Assembly (NCBI GenBank): GCA_016765535.1
Contig: JAESPQ010000016.1
Location: forward strand, 1 to 44,456
DNA length: 44,456 bases
Direction: 5' to 3'
Source: Alteromonadaceae bacterium
GTDB taxonomy: Bacteria > Pseudomonadota > Gammaproteobacteria > Enterobacterales > Alteromonadaceae
The notes beneath the pieces were generated by a model, which was not told the origin of the DNA, made no database searches, and saw only the letters and a program-made list of their open reading frames with translations. Made by a program: the position numbers and the translations under genes. Below are positions 10,849 to 20,747 of the stretch, piece after piece. The first letter of the stretch is position 1, and each line of letters opens with the position of its first letter.

Positions 10849-11745
10849 TCAGCTGCTACTTTTATCAATTTTTAATTTTTCTTGTTGCTTAACTTGTTGC
10901 CAATAATCTTCTAGTTGCTCAAGGCTATGCTCACTAAAAGCGTTTCCTGATTGTACCACTTGCGCTTCAACACCCTGAAAACGACGACTGAATTTACGAT
11001 TAGCTTGTCGGAGCAAGGTTTCAGGATCAGCCTTCGCATGGCGGCAAACATTAACCACTGCAAATAATAAGTCGCCTAATTCCTCATGTAGTAAACTGTT
11101 ATTTTCAAGTGATTGTGTTAGGTTAAGATCGTTTTTTTGCCCATTTTGGCTAGGCAGTTCAGCTTTAACCTCAGCAACTTCTTCAACCACTTTAGCAAAT
11201 ACATCATCAATGTTGTGCCAGTCAAAACCAACATGAGCACAACGTTTTTGTATTTTATTGGCTTGCGATAAAGCAGGTAAATTTTGGGGAATATCGGTTA
11301 GAATACTCAAGTTTATGCTATTTTTATTTAATGATGTTTGATTAAGTGCTGCTCTTTGCTGACGTTCTTTTATTTTTTCATTTTCCCAATTAGCTTTAAT
11401 TTCGCTTTCTGAGCTAAAGTTTTGTTGAGCAAAAACGTGCGGGTGACGACGAATAAGCTTTTCACAAATAGCCGCGACAACATCATCAAAATTAAATTCA
11501 TGTAATTCTTCACCCAAATGACTATAAAAAATCACTTGGAATAACAAATCACCTAATTCTTTTTTTACTTCCTCTAAATCCCCCTGCTCTATAGCATCGG
11601 CAACTTCATAGGCTTCTTCTATGGTATGACTAACAATAGATTTAAAGGTTTGCTTAATATCCCACGGACAACCTGTTTCAGGGTTACGTAACTCGGACAT
11701 TATCCAGCGAAGTTTCTTGATTGATGGTTTATCATCTAATTTCAT
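10849..11745 (-). CDS. mazG: Nucleoside triphosphate pyrophosphohydrolase MazG
   Basis: MazG hydrolyses (d)NTPs to NMPs and pyrophosphate and can lower alarmone levels in starvation. The 298-residue protein has both MazG repeats: GCPWDIKQT, HTIEEAYEVADAI and KKELGDLLFQVIFYSHL in the first; VVEEVAEVKAEL and HEELGDLLFAVVNVCRHAKADPETLLRQANRKFSRRF in the second. It is about 35 residues longer than E. coli MazG because of Asn/Gln/Ser-rich insertions between and inside the repeats. It is downstream of relA as in E. coli, but the mazEF pair found there is absent and a small membrane protein gene takes its place. Confidence 0.95.
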   Translation of the reverse strand: MKLDDKPSIKKLRWIMSELRNPETGCPWDIKQTFKSIVSHTIEEAYEVADAIEQGDLEEVKKELGDLLFQVIFYSHLGEELHEFNFDDVVAAICEKLIRRHPHVFAQQNFSSESEIKANWENEKIKERQQRAALNQTSLNKNSINLSILTDIPQNLPALSQANKIQKRCAHVGFDWHNIDDVFAKVVEEVAEVKAELPSQNGQKNDLNLTQSLENNSLLHEELGDLLFAVVNVCRHAKADPETLLRQANRKFSRRFQGVEAQVVQSGNAFSEHSLEQLEDYWQQVKQQEKLKIDKSSS

Positions 11746-11775
11746 TAATTATCATTACCATTTTTAAATAAACAC

Positions 11776-12255
11776 TCAACTAGTTATATTGTCGAGTTTT
11801 ATATTGTTTTGCTCACAATAAGAGATGAGTTGATATTTAAATTTATCTTTATTTTCAGGAATTAGAAACATTGGGATTGTTACTAGCTTTCGATATTCTA
11901 ATGGAATTACTTCATAAAAAATATATTCATAAGAATCGACTTTTTTAATATAGCGACAACAAATGTTTTTTACTTTACTAATATCAATGAGATGATGATT
12001 TAGTTTAATATATTTATCGTTAAAATTTACATAAATAACTTTATATTTAAACCATTCATATAAAAAATAAGCACCAAAAATTAACATCATAACTGGTGCG
12101 GCATAATAGCCAATAAGTCTTTTTATATAAGTATCTTGATGCGTCCAAGTATCTGGTCCTCCTAAAATGAAGTAATTAAGAACCATTAAAGCGACGAAAA
12201 AAAACAATAAAATATGGCGTGTTAAAAAGTACTTTATGTGTCTATTAAACATCAT
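11776..12255 (-). CDS. Small two-helix membrane protein of unknown function between relA and mazG
   Basis: A 159-residue protein I cannot assign. It has two predicted membrane helices (about 12-30, ILLFFFVALMVLNYFIL, and 50-68, APVMMLIFGAYFLYEW) followed by a soluble, Lys/Tyr/Ile-rich domain of about 90 residues with alternating beta-type patterns, possibly PH-like. It begins 14 bases after the relA stop codon and ends 30 bases before mazG, so it is probably cotranscribed with them. It is more AT-rich than its neighbours, which hints at later acquisition. Confidence 0.75.
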   Translation of the reverse strand: MMFNRHIKYFLTRHILLFFFVALMVLNYFILGGPDTWTHQDTYIKRLIGYYAAPVMMLIFGAYFLYEWFKYKVIYVNFNDKYIKLNHHLIDISKVKNICCRYIKKVDSYEYIFYEVIPLEYRKLVTIPMFLIPENKDKFKYQLISYCEQNNIKLDNITS

Positions 12256-12269
12256 AGTAATCGCCTGTT

Positions 12270-14564
12270 TTACAACCTTTTCACCTCAACAATATCATCG
12301 AGTTGAGCAATTTTATTAATTAATTTGGATAAACGTTCACTATTATTAACTTCTAATTTTATATTCATACTCATGGTTTGACGCTTAGCATCACTGTGAC
12401 TTTCAATACCATAAATGCTTAATTTATCATTAGCAATAATGGTAGAAACATCGCGTAACAGCCCTTGACGGTCACTCGATATTACTTGAATACTCACTAA
12501 ATAACCTTGTTTGTCTGCTGCACCCCATTGCACTTCAACCTGTCGCTCAGGTTGCTTTGATAACGCATTAGCTAATTGATCACAATCTTGGCGATGTACT
12601 GAAATGCCACGCCCTTGAGTAATAAAGCCGTCTATTTCATCGCCGGCTACAGGCTGACAACATTTGGCTAAATGTGTTAATAAATTGCCAACGCCAGAAA
12701 CGGTAATACCATTATCGTCAACATTATTTTTTTGAGTATTGCTTGGTTGTTTAACAATACTATTAAGATCAGGCTCTTGCGGTGGTCTTGTTTTTTCATC
12801 TTGTTGTTGCAAGTAATTGATAAGTTGTTGCAAGCGCACATTACCACTACCAATAGCGGCATATAAATCATCCACTTGGGTAAAATTATAATGTTTGGCA
12901 ACACTTAATAAATCAACTTGATCTAATGATAATTTAACCAGTTCGGATTCTAATTGTTCTTTGCCTGTCGCTAAATATTTATCTCTGTCTTGTAATTTAA
13001 AAAAATGCTGCACTTTAGCGCGCGCCCGCGCGGAATGAATATAATTTAAATTAGGGTTTAACCAATCTCTGCTCGGATTTGGCGTTTTACTGCGTAATAC
13101 TTCAACTTGATCACCTGTTTGCAATTTATAAGTAAACGGTACAATTCGTCCTGAAACTTTCGCACCAATACAGCAATGACCAACATTGGAGTGAATATAA
13201 TAGGCAAAATCTAGTGGCGTTGCTCCCATAGGTAAGTCGATAACATCACCATTTGGGGTAAACACATAAATTCGGTCTTCAAATACTTGGCTACGTAATT
13301 CGTCAAGTAATTCACCACTTTCAGAGACATCATCTTGCCATTGCAGTATTTTTCTTAGCCAACTAACCTTGTCATCAAAACCGCGTTGTTTGTCAGAACT
13401 TTTACCATTAGCGGTGCCTTCTTTATAACGCCAATGAGCCGCAACGCCTAATTCAGCATCATCGTCCATTTGTTGCGTACGAATTTGTACTTCTACCGCT
13501 TTGCCTTGTGGGCCTAACACTACGGTATGAATAGATTGATAACCGTTAGGTTTAGGTGTGGCAACATAATCGTCAAATTCGCTCGGCAAATGTTGCCATG
13601 AGGTATGTACTATGCCTAATGCGCCATAACAATCTTGTAATTCATCGACAATAATACGAACCGCTCTAACATCAAATAATTGATCAAAATCGAGGGATTT
13701 TTTTTGCATTTTTTTCCAAATGCTATAAATATGCTTAGGACGACCATACACCTTGCCTTTGATTTGAAATTTTTCTAATTGTTGCTGCAAGTTAGCGACA
13801 AAGTCGCTCATGTATTGTTCACGATCAAGACGTTTTTCAGATAATTGTTTAGCTATTTTTTTATAAACATTAGGATGCAAATAGCGAAAAGAAATATCTT
13901 CTAATTCCCATTTTAATTGTCCTATACCTAAACGATTTGCTAACGGAGCATAAATATTTTGTGTTTCTTTTGCTGCTAAAACGCGAGTTTCTTCATCACT
14001 ATTTTTAACGTGTCTTAAATTACACACTCGTTCCGCAAGTTTAATAACCACAGCGCGCACATCAGCTACCATGGCTAGTAACATTTTACGAATATTATCA
14101 ACTTGTTTGCTCGCGACTTTATTGTTTGCACCTTGCTGAAGTGCTTTTATTGCGTCCATTTTTAGTACGCCGTCGCAAAGCTGTATAACCTCAGCATTAA
14201 AATTTTCATCAACAAAATCATTATCAATAATATTTTCGTCAATTAAGGGACAAAGAAAAGCCGCCGTTAGTGAGTCTTTATCTAAATTCAGCGCACTTAA
14301 AATTTCAACCATTTCAAACGCTTTAGTTAAACAAATTTCTTGCTGATCTACTGATTGCTGAGACTCTTGTTGTAATTCGTTATTGTTGTGGTCAGTTTGC
14401 TTATTATTTTTACGCTCATCGTTAATATCACAAATAAAAAAATTAGAAATTTTTTCCCACACTTGCTCAACTGCTTGTTTTTTTGCCTCAGTTAATTCTA
14501 ATGAAATTAGCCATTGCTCAAAATTTCGTTCTGATAGTTGATGTGATTTACGTATAGAAACCAT
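12270..14564 (-). CDS. relA: (p)ppGpp synthetase I (GTP pyrophosphokinase)
   Basis: RelA makes (p)ppGpp on ribosomes stalled with uncharged tRNA. The 764-residue protein has the domain order of the family: an N-terminal pseudo-hydrolase domain in which the HD motif is lost (CPLIDENI instead of HDxxED), synthetase domain with FDVRAVRIIVDELQDCY and PKPNGYQSIHT (about 290-400), TGS domain (DRIYVFTPNGDVIDLP, about 425-485), a zinc-finger CC pair (LAKCCQPVAGDEIDGF) and a C-terminal ACT/RRM domain. Loss of the hydrolase residues fits RelA and not SpoT. An AAAGGA ribosome binding site precedes the ATG. rlmD lies upstream as in many gammaproteobacteria. Confidence 0.97.
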   Translation of the reverse strand: MVSIRKSHQLSERNFEQWLISLELTEAKKQAVEQVWEKISNFFICDINDERKNNKQTDHNNNELQQESQQSVDQQEICLTKAFEMVEILSALNLDKDSLTAAFLCPLIDENIIDNDFVDENFNAEVIQLCDGVLKMDAIKALQQGANNKVASKQVDNIRKMLLAMVADVRAVVIKLAERVCNLRHVKNSDEETRVLAAKETQNIYAPLANRLGIGQLKWELEDISFRYLHPNVYKKIAKQLSEKRLDREQYMSDFVANLQQQLEKFQIKGKVYGRPKHIYSIWKKMQKKSLDFDQLFDVRAVRIIVDELQDCYGALGIVHTSWQHLPSEFDDYVATPKPNGYQSIHTVVLGPQGKAVEVQIRTQQMDDDAELGVAAHWRYKEGTANGKSSDKQRGFDDKVSWLRKILQWQDDVSESGELLDELRSQVFEDRIYVFTPNGDVIDLPMGATPLDFAYYIHSNVGHCCIGAKVSGRIVPFTYKLQTGDQVEVLRSKTPNPSRDWLNPNLNYIHSARARAKVQHFFKLQDRDKYLATGKEQLESELVKLSLDQVDLLSVAKHYNFTQVDDLYAAIGSGNVRLQQLINYLQQQDEKTRPPQEPDLNSIVKQPSNTQKNNVDDNGITVSGVGNLLTHLAKCCQPVAGDEIDGFITQGRGISVHRQDCDQLANALSKQPERQVEVQWGAADKQGYLVSIQVISSDRQGLLRDVSTIIANDKLSIYGIESHSDAKRQTMSMNIKLEVNNSERLSKLINKIAQLDDIVEVKRL

Positions 14565-14600
14565 TAAAAATCCTTTGATATCAATTAATCTATTAAGCTA

Positions 14601-16019
14601 TTAATTAGAGCGCTGAAACAATACCATAGTTTCACTGTGCTTAGTGTGGGTAAACATATCCATTAAGGCTATTTTAATTATTTGATAACCCGCGGTTATT
14701 AATACTTTGCTGTCTGTGGCTAAGGTACTCGCGTCGCAACTCACATATAAAATAGTCGCAATATTCAACTGTATTAATTGCTCTACTGCAATAAAAGCCC
14801 CCGCTCTGGCAGGATCGAGTATCGCTTTGCTATATTGGTGTTTTGCCCAAGGTTGTTCTAGCCAAGCATTATTTAAATCGACTTGGTAAAAATCAACATT
14901 ATTAATATTATTGGCAAGTGCATTTTGTTTAGCGCGTTGTACCATGGTCGTCACACCTTCAATACCAACAATGTTATCGATAATTTTAGCCATAGGTAAA
15001 GTAAAATTACCCAAGCCACAAAATAAATCTAACACTTTGTCCTCAGGAGAAAGTTCAAGCCAATGAATAGCTTGTGCTACCATTTTTTGATTAATAACAT
15101 TATTAACTTGAATAAAATCATTACTCTCAAAGTTGATTTTAATTTCTTTCGTTGGATAAAAATAAAGCGGCTTACTCGTCGTTAATGGCGTTACTTGTTC
15201 ACCATCGTCTACTAAAATTTGCCAATGCGACTTATTGCCCTGCGCTAAGCTTTGTTGCTGAGCAAATGTCTGCCAACATTGCGCATCTTGTTCATTAAGT
15301 GGTTTTAACTGTCTTAATACTAAGCTAATTAACTCAGTATTATTGGCGGTTAATTTATTGTTATCATCACCTTGAAAAGGTTGACAATAAATAACTTCAA
15401 TGTGTCCTAATGATTTGCTTTGGCTAAGTTTAGACAAGACTTGATTTAATTGAATAAATATATCCGCCAAAGGCATCACCAATACCGGGCAGTTTTTAAT
15501 CGGTTGTAATTGATTACTCGCTTGACGACGAAAGCCGACTGTCGCTTGACCATTTTTATTATATTGCACCCCAACACGAGCTTTACGGCGATAATGCCAT
15601 GGCGATGCCGTTAGTGCCTTTTGCCACGGTAAGGTAGTATTAATGCCTTGACGATTGAATAACTCAGTGACTTTTTGTTGCTTAAAATTTAGTTGTTCGC
15701 TTACTGATAAATGTTGTAAATCGCAACCACCACAACTGTAAAAGTGTGCGCATTGCGGTGTTTCTCTATTTTCATTAGCGACAATAACCTTAAGTAATTT
15801 CGCTTTAGCATATTTATTTTTTTGCTCTATCAGCTGAACCTGCACTTGTTCATTAGGTAAAGCGCCCGCAATAAACACCGGTTTTTGTTGCGGCTTTTCA
15901 TGATTATTATTGCTCAGATAAGCAACACCAACACCATTACTGTCAAGACGTTTTATAGTGAGTTTGAGTTTTGCTAATGTTAGATTTTTTTTAGGTTTTG
16001 CTTTAAAGTAATTTGCCAT
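14601..16019 (-). CDS. rlmD: 23S rRNA (uracil-1939-C5)-methyltransferase
   Basis: RlmD (RumA) methylates U1939 of 23S rRNA with SAM. The 472-residue protein has an N-terminal TRAM domain (about 15-75), the four [4Fe-4S] cysteines C90, C96, C99 and C177, the SAM motif DLFCGLGNFTLPMA, LDPARAGA and the catalytic loop YVSCD (C428 as nucleophile). It lies 36 bases before relA on the same strand and is divergent from barA, an arrangement common in this group. Confidence 0.96.
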   Translation of the reverse strand: MANYFKAKPKKNLTLAKLKLTIKRLDSNGVGVAYLSNNNHEKPQQKPVFIAGALPNEQVQVQLIEQKNKYAKAKLLKVIVANENRETPQCAHFYSCGGCDLQHLSVSEQLNFKQQKVTELFNRQGINTTLPWQKALTASPWHYRRKARVGVQYNKNGQATVGFRRQASNQLQPIKNCPVLVMPLADIFIQLNQVLSKLSQSKSLGHIEVIYCQPFQGDDNNKLTANNTELISLVLRQLKPLNEQDAQCWQTFAQQQSLAQGNKSHWQILVDDGEQVTPLTTSKPLYFYPTKEIKINFESNDFIQVNNVINQKMVAQAIHWLELSPEDKVLDLFCGLGNFTLPMAKIIDNIVGIEGVTTMVQRAKQNALANNINNVDFYQVDLNNAWLEQPWAKHQYSKAILDPARAGAFIAVEQLIQLNIATILYVSCDASTLATDSKVLITAGYQIIKIALMDMFTHTKHSETMVLFQRSN

Positions 16020-16123
16020 AAGTCGTCGTTTAGTTCGGCTTTATCTTTGTAGATGAATGTGACATTATAAACTTAATTAACTAAAAAGCGTTATATTTCC
16101 TAACAATAAAATCATAATAATTC

Positions 16124-18952
16124 ATGCATAAAATAAGTTTAAAGGACTGGATAATTTTACTCACTATTTTACCGACAACAATTATTGGTATTAGTTTGGC
16201 GAGTTATTTTTCTTATAATTACTACAATCAATTAAACAATTTTTTATCTACGCAATCAAAAAGCATTATTGAACCTATCGCCATTGCGAGTGTCGCCCCT
16301 ATTATCAAAAAAGATCGTGAAATGTTACGTCATTTAATAGGTTTTGCTCACCGTAGTAATTCAAGTATTATAAAAAGCATTGCCGTTTTTACTCAAGATA
16401 ATCAAGTATTTGTTACTAGTGCTTATCATGGTGATATTAATTTTATGCGTTTAGCGGCAGGAGAAAATATTCCTGAGACGACACAAATGCAAGAATTTGA
16501 TGATTTTATTGTATTTCGTACCCCCATTATTGATGAAAGTGATCAACTCATTAATAGTAACTTAAACGATAGCGCAAATAACAACTTAAGTAGCAATAAT
16601 CAATGGCATAAATCATTAGGTTACATTGCCATGCAAATTGATAAAAGTAAGCTTAAGTTTAATCAACAAAACAAGGTGTTTGTTGCTTTTATCTTAGTTT
16701 TTATTGGTGCAATAATCAGTGCCATATTATCACTTAAGCTCATTCAAAATGTCACACGCCCTATTTCATCAATGGTGCATGCCATCGATAGAATAAGAGA
16801 AGGTAAATTAGAAAGCCGCGTTAGTGGCCAATTAATTGGTGAATTAAATTTTCTTAAAAGTGGTATCAATTCTATGGCGCAATCACTGGGTGATTATCAT
16901 GATGAAATGCAACGCAGCATTGATCAAGCCACAATTGACTTACGTGAGAGCTTAGAACAATTTGAAATACAAAATGTACAATTAGATCTTGCTAAACGTA
17001 AAGCACAAGATGCCAATCGAGTAAAATCAGAATTTTTAGCCAATATGAGCCACGAATTAAGAACCCCTTTAAATGGTGTGATTGGCTTTACTCGTCAAGT
17101 ACTAAAAACCCCATTAACAGAAACACAACGCGATTATTTACAAACGATTGAAGGGTCTGCCAATAATTTATTAACCATCATCAATGACATTCTCGATTTT
17201 TCTAAACTTGATGCTGGTAAAATGATCATTGAGAGCATTCCATTTTCATTGCGTGATAGTGTTGATGAAGCATTAACACTAATAGCCCCAAGCGCACATA
17301 ATAAAAACATTGAACTTTCAGTACGAATTTCTGAGCAATTACCTGATTCGTTAATTGGTGATGCCATGCGTATTAAACAAGTATTAGTGAACTTAACCAC
17401 CAATGCGATTAAGTTTACTGAGCAAGGTTCAGTCACTATTGATGTTGATGCAGGGCATGTAGATCAACAAACCAGCGTAATAAAGATAACGGTAACAGAT
17501 ACTGGTATTGGTATTAATTCAGAGCAACAAAAAACGATTTTTGAAGCCTTTAGTCAAGCAGATAAAAGCGTTACTCGTTTATATGGCGGTACTGGCTTAG
17601 GTTTAGTTATTTCTCAACATTTAGCGAAAGAAATGCATGGTGACATTGGCTTTTTTAGTGAAGAAAAAGGCGGTTCTACTTTTTGGTTTACCTTTCAATG
17701 TGAAGTTAATTTGTTACCTATTGATACAAGTCTTGATACTAAAGAGTTGGCGGGCAAACATGTTCTTTATTTTGAACCAAAAACTCACAGTAGAATTGCC
17801 ACCAGCGAAATAATGGCGAGCTGGCAAATGGTCGTTCATCCCATAACTCAGTTAGACCAATTAACAACGTTATTAGCACAAGACTCCTTTAGCCAACAAC
17901 AACATTATGATTTTGCTTTGATCAGCCATGATATATCTCCTGCGGCTATTAATGCCTTCAAAGCACTGATAAGTACCATTAAAGTCAAAATACCCGTGAT
18001 CAATTTAATCATTAATAGTAATTCTCCTAACCTGCAAGAAGCGTTAATCGCCAGTGGTGCTCAAAGCTGTTTAAGTACTCCTGTAACCCCTAAAAAATTA
18101 GCAAAAGCCTTATTGCCGAACAAATATTATCAAGACATCAATAGTGCTGCCGAGCACAATATGCCCATAAAAGTATTAGCCGTGGATGATAATGAAGCTA
18201 ATTTAAAACTAATTAAAGCGTTACTGTTAGAGCAAGTAAGCGAAGTAGTTGGGGCAAGCAACGGTAAACAAGCGGTTGATTTATGTCAAAATGAAAAATA
18301 TGCACTTATTTATATGGATATTCAAATGCCGGTAATGGATGGTATTAGTGCCTTTAAAATAATTAAAGAGGGCACTTTAAATGCTGACACCCCTATTATT
18401 GCTGTTACCGCACACGCACTAGCCGAAGAGCGAGAAAGGCTGCTAAATCATGGCTTTACCAACTGTATGACTAAACCAATAGATGAAACCATGTTGCGTC
18501 ACACTATTTACGAATACTGCGATTTAGATTTATATATGCCACCAACCTTTGATAACCCTGTAATATGCGCAGTACTACCATTCGCTAACCATAATTTTAA
18601 GGGGATTATTGATTGGTCTTTAGCACTAAAAAGAGCAGGAAACAAACCAGAACTCGCAAAAGATATGTTTGATGGTTTATTAAAAAGCTTACCAGAAATT
18701 AAAAAGAAGGTAACAACCGCTATAGCAGAAAATAACATTACAGAATTAAAAATAGTTATTCATAAGCTTAACGGTGCCTGTTGTTATTCTGGTGTACCAA
18801 ACTTAGCGAAGGTGAGCTTGCTTATTGAGACCTCATTAAAACAAAAAGCGAATATTACCGCGATAGAACCTGAATTTTTAGAGTTTTTTGAACATATCGA
18901 TAGCTTGTTAGATCAAGCTGATGATATTTTAACCGAGATTAATCTTTCTTAA
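16124..18952 (+). CDS. barA: Hybrid sensor histidine kinase BarA
   Basis: BarA phosphorylates the response regulator UvrY/GacA and so drives Csr small RNAs and central carbon control. The 942 residues run: TM1 (about 9-30), periplasmic sensor (31-183), TM2 (about 185-206), HAMP, HisKA with FLANMSHELRTPLNGVIGF (His310), HATPase with ATNAIKFT-like N box and GGTGLGLVIS, a degenerate receiver-like segment, a true receiver (VLAVDDNEAN, phospho-Asp in IYMDIQMPVMDG, KP loop), and a C-terminal HPt (HKLNGA, His about 880). This tripartite design and the place next to rlmD-relA support BarA over other hybrid kinases. uvrY is not in the window. Confidence 0.94.
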   Translation: MHKISLKDWIILLTILPTTIIGISLASYFSYNYYNQLNNFLSTQSKSIIEPIAIASVAPIIKKDREMLRHLIGFAHRSNSSIIKSIAVFTQDNQVFVTSAYHGDINFMRLAAGENIPETTQMQEFDDFIVFRTPIIDESDQLINSNLNDSANNNLSSNNQWHKSLGYIAMQIDKSKLKFNQQNKVFVAFILVFIGAIISAILSLKLIQNVTRPISSMVHAIDRIREGKLESRVSGQLIGELNFLKSGINSMAQSLGDYHDEMQRSIDQATIDLRESLEQFEIQNVQLDLAKRKAQDANRVKSEFLANMSHELRTPLNGVIGFTRQVLKTPLTETQRDYLQTIEGSANNLLTIINDILDFSKLDAGKMIIESIPFSLRDSVDEALTLIAPSAHNKNIELSVRISEQLPDSLIGDAMRIKQVLVNLTTNAIKFTEQGSVTIDVDAGHVDQQTSVIKITVTDTGIGINSEQQKTIFEAFSQADKSVTRLYGGTGLGLVISQHLAKEMHGDIGFFSEEKGGSTFWFTFQCEVNLLPIDTSLDTKELAGKHVLYFEPKTHSRIATSEIMASWQMVVHPITQLDQLTTLLAQDSFSQQQHYDFALISHDISPAAINAFKALISTIKVKIPVINLIINSNSPNLQEALIASGAQSCLSTPVTPKKLAKALLPNKYYQDINSAAEHNMPIKVLAVDDNEANLKLIKALLLEQVSEVVGASNGKQAVDLCQNEKYALIYMDIQMPVMDGISAFKIIKEGTLNADTPIIAVTAHALAEERERLLNHGFTNCMTKPIDETMLRHTIYEYCDLDLYMPPTFDNPVICAVLPFANHNFKGIIDWSLALKRAGNKPELAKDMFDGLLKSLPEIKKKVTTAIAENNITELKIVIHKLNGACCYSGVPNLAKVSLLIETSLKQKANITAIEPEFLEFFEHIDSLLDQADDILTEINLS

Positions 18953-19016
18953 ATTCAGTTTTATTAAGCTAGACAAATGATAGACAAAGATTAAATAGGC
19001 TAAAAAACAACGTTAT

Positions 19017-19289
19017 TTAATCACGAATAACAATATTAGGACTGGTATTAATATCACCATCATCGCTAATAATGGCAACACCACTACTACAACTTAATAT
19101 GGCAAGGCTATTACCCTCATCACAACGGATAAATAATAATTCATAACCAAATTTACCTAAACTACTGGCTGAAAATTTTTGTGCCAACGACAACTTAGAC
19201 CACCATACCGATTGTTCTGGTGAGTCAGTTCGTCTTTCGAGCATTTGGTTGCTTTTTATTTGACTATTTTGAGCTTGCATATAACACAT
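19017..19289 (-). CDS. Small hypothetical protein between barA and acpS
   Basis: A 90-residue soluble protein I do not recognise. The core SLAQKFSASSLGKFGYELLFIR and NSLAILSC look like a small alpha/beta fold. The start is uncertain: ATG at 19289 or 19280, with no strong ribosome binding site. It is downstream of acpS on the same strand but separated by 163 very AT-rich bases, and its 3' end faces barA. Confidence 0.6.
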   Translation of the reverse strand: MCYMQAQNSQIKSNQMLERRTDSPEQSVWWSKLSLAQKFSASSLGKFGYELLFIRCDEGNSLAILSCSSGVAIISDDGDINTSPNIVIRD

Positions 19290-19452
19290 CCACCACTACA
19301 AGGTTCGCATCCATTTGATTAACTATAGGCTATTTTTTAAACAATTGCGTAATAATAGTTAAATAAATAAAAACGGCTCGTGCAAAATTTTTATAAAAAA
19401 TTTAAAAAATAGAATAATGTAAAAATAAGCTATATAAAATAAGCGGAATAAT

Positions 19453-19833
19453 TTATTGCGATAACACTACAAAAGCAGTGGCATATTCTTTTTCATCAGC
19501 AATGGAAATATGCCAAGAATTTGCACCTAATTTATTAGCAATAACTAAGGCTCTATCTGTTATGGTTAAAATAGGCTGCCCTGTATCTAAAGAACTGATC
19601 TCAAAATGCTGAAAAGAAATGCCGTCAGCAATACCTCTACCTAACGCTTTAGACGCAGCTTCTTTAGCAGCCCAACGTTTAGCTAAAAAGGCAGTTGAGT
19701 AGTTTAACTCCTGATAACGAGCAAATTCATTTTTGGTGAGTACACGTTGTGCTAATTTTGCGCGCGCGCTATCTTTCATTTTGCCAATGCGCGCGATCTC
19801 AATAATGTCTGTACCTATGCCAACAACAGACAT
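19453..19833 (-). CDS. acpS: Holo-[acyl-carrier-protein] synthase
   Basis: AcpS transfers 4'-phosphopantetheine from CoA to acyl carrier protein. The 126-residue protein carries GIGTDIIEIARI (Mg-binding Asp) and the second family motif FLAKRWAAKEAASKALG. A GAAGG ribosome binding site precedes the ATG. It closes the lepB-rnc-era-recO-pdxJ-acpS series, the same order as in E. coli. Confidence 0.97.
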   Translation of the reverse strand: MSVVGIGTDIIEIARIGKMKDSARAKLAQRVLTKNEFARYQELNYSTAFLAKRWAAKEAASKALGRGIADGISFQHFEISSLDTGQPILTITDRALVIANKLGANSWHISIADEKEYATAFVVLSQ

Positions 19834-19901
19834 TTTATGCTACCTTCATAAAAAATCGCTTAATAAAGAGCACTTTCATAAATAACTGTTTCAGCGATAG
19901 C

Positions 19902-20636
19902 TTAACCATTACGCGCTTCAACCATTAATGTTTTCATGTCTTTAATGGCTTTATCTAAACCGTCAATTACTGCACGAGCAATAATGGCATGACCAATATT
20001 TAGCTCAACAATTTCAGCTATTTTAGCGATAGGTTTAACATTGAAATAATTTAAACCATGGCCGGCATTAACTTTTAATCCTAGCGAATGCGCATATTTA
20101 ATGCCTTCAATTAACCGATAAAGCTCAATATTTTGTTTTTCTTCATTCGTTTCATCCGCATAATGCCCCGTATGAATTTCAATATAAGGAGCTTTACTCG
20201 CCAATGCAGCATCAATCTGCGCTTTATCCGCATCAATAAATAAACTAACTTTAATGCCTGCAGTAGTCAGTTTTTTTACAGCTTGCGTTACTTTAGTTAA
20301 TTGACCAACAACGTCTAAACCGCCTTCAGTGGTTAATTCTTCACGTTTTTCAGGTACCAAACAACAAAATGTCGGCTGTACTTCACAAGCAATGGCGACC
20401 ATTTCATCGGTAACGGCCATTTCAAAATTCATTCGTGTTTGCAAAGTTTGTTTTAGTAAATAAATATCACGGTCTTGAATATGGCGTCTATCTTCACGTA
20501 AATGTACAGTAATACCGTCAGCACCAGCATGCTCTGCTACTGCTGCCGCATGGACAGGATCAGGATACTTAGTACCTCTCGCTTGACGGAGTGTGGCAAT
20601 ATGATCAATATTAACACCTAATAAAATATCACTCAT
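19902..20636 (-). CDS. pdxJ: Pyridoxine 5'-phosphate synthase
   Basis: PdxJ condenses deoxyxylulose 5-phosphate with 3-amino-2-oxopropyl phosphate in vitamin B6 synthesis. The 244-residue TIM barrel opens with [18 protein letters not shown] and shows [51 protein letters not shown] and [20 protein letters not shown] ribosome binding site lies before the ATG. recO is 111 bases upstream across a tandem heptamer. Confidence 0.97.
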   Translation of the reverse strand: MSDILLGVNIDHIATLRQARGTKYPDPVHAAAVAEHAGADGITVHLREDRRHIQDRDIYLLKQTLQTRMNFEMAVTDEMVAIACEVQPTFCCLVPEKREELTTEGGLDVVGQLTKVTQAVKKLTTAGIKVSLFIDADKAQIDAALASKAPYIEIHTGHYADETNEEKQNIELYRLIEGIKYAHSLGLKVNAGHGLNYFNVKPIAKIAEIVELNIGHAIIARAVIDGLDKAIKDMKTLMVEARNG

Positions 20637-20683
20637 AACTTATTACCTCAAAATAACTTTCTAAAAATAATCAAAAATAAGAT

Positions 20684-20706
20684 CTAGGGTCTAGGGTCTA
20701 GGGTCT
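20684..20706. repeat. Tandem heptamer repeat (CTAGGGT, three copies)
   Basis: Three perfect head-to-tail copies of CTAGGGT (20684-20690, 20691-20697, 20698-20704) plus CT, in the recO-pdxJ gap. It is unlike the AT-rich surroundings. A slippage-prone microsatellite; function unknown. Confidence 0.8.
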
Positions 20707-20747
20707 GCACAATATAATTCAGGATAACGTCATACTAAAAACAAAAA

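Noticed and set aside
10825-10852. CTGACC/GGTCAG hairpin between the DUF4202 gene and mazG as a terminator
   Set aside because: The stem is short, overlaps the mazG stop codon and has no T-tract on either strand.
12270-14564. RelA N-terminal domain as a broken hydrolase (damaged SpoT)
   Set aside because: Loss of the HD motif is normal for RelA, and the length and domain order are those of RelA.
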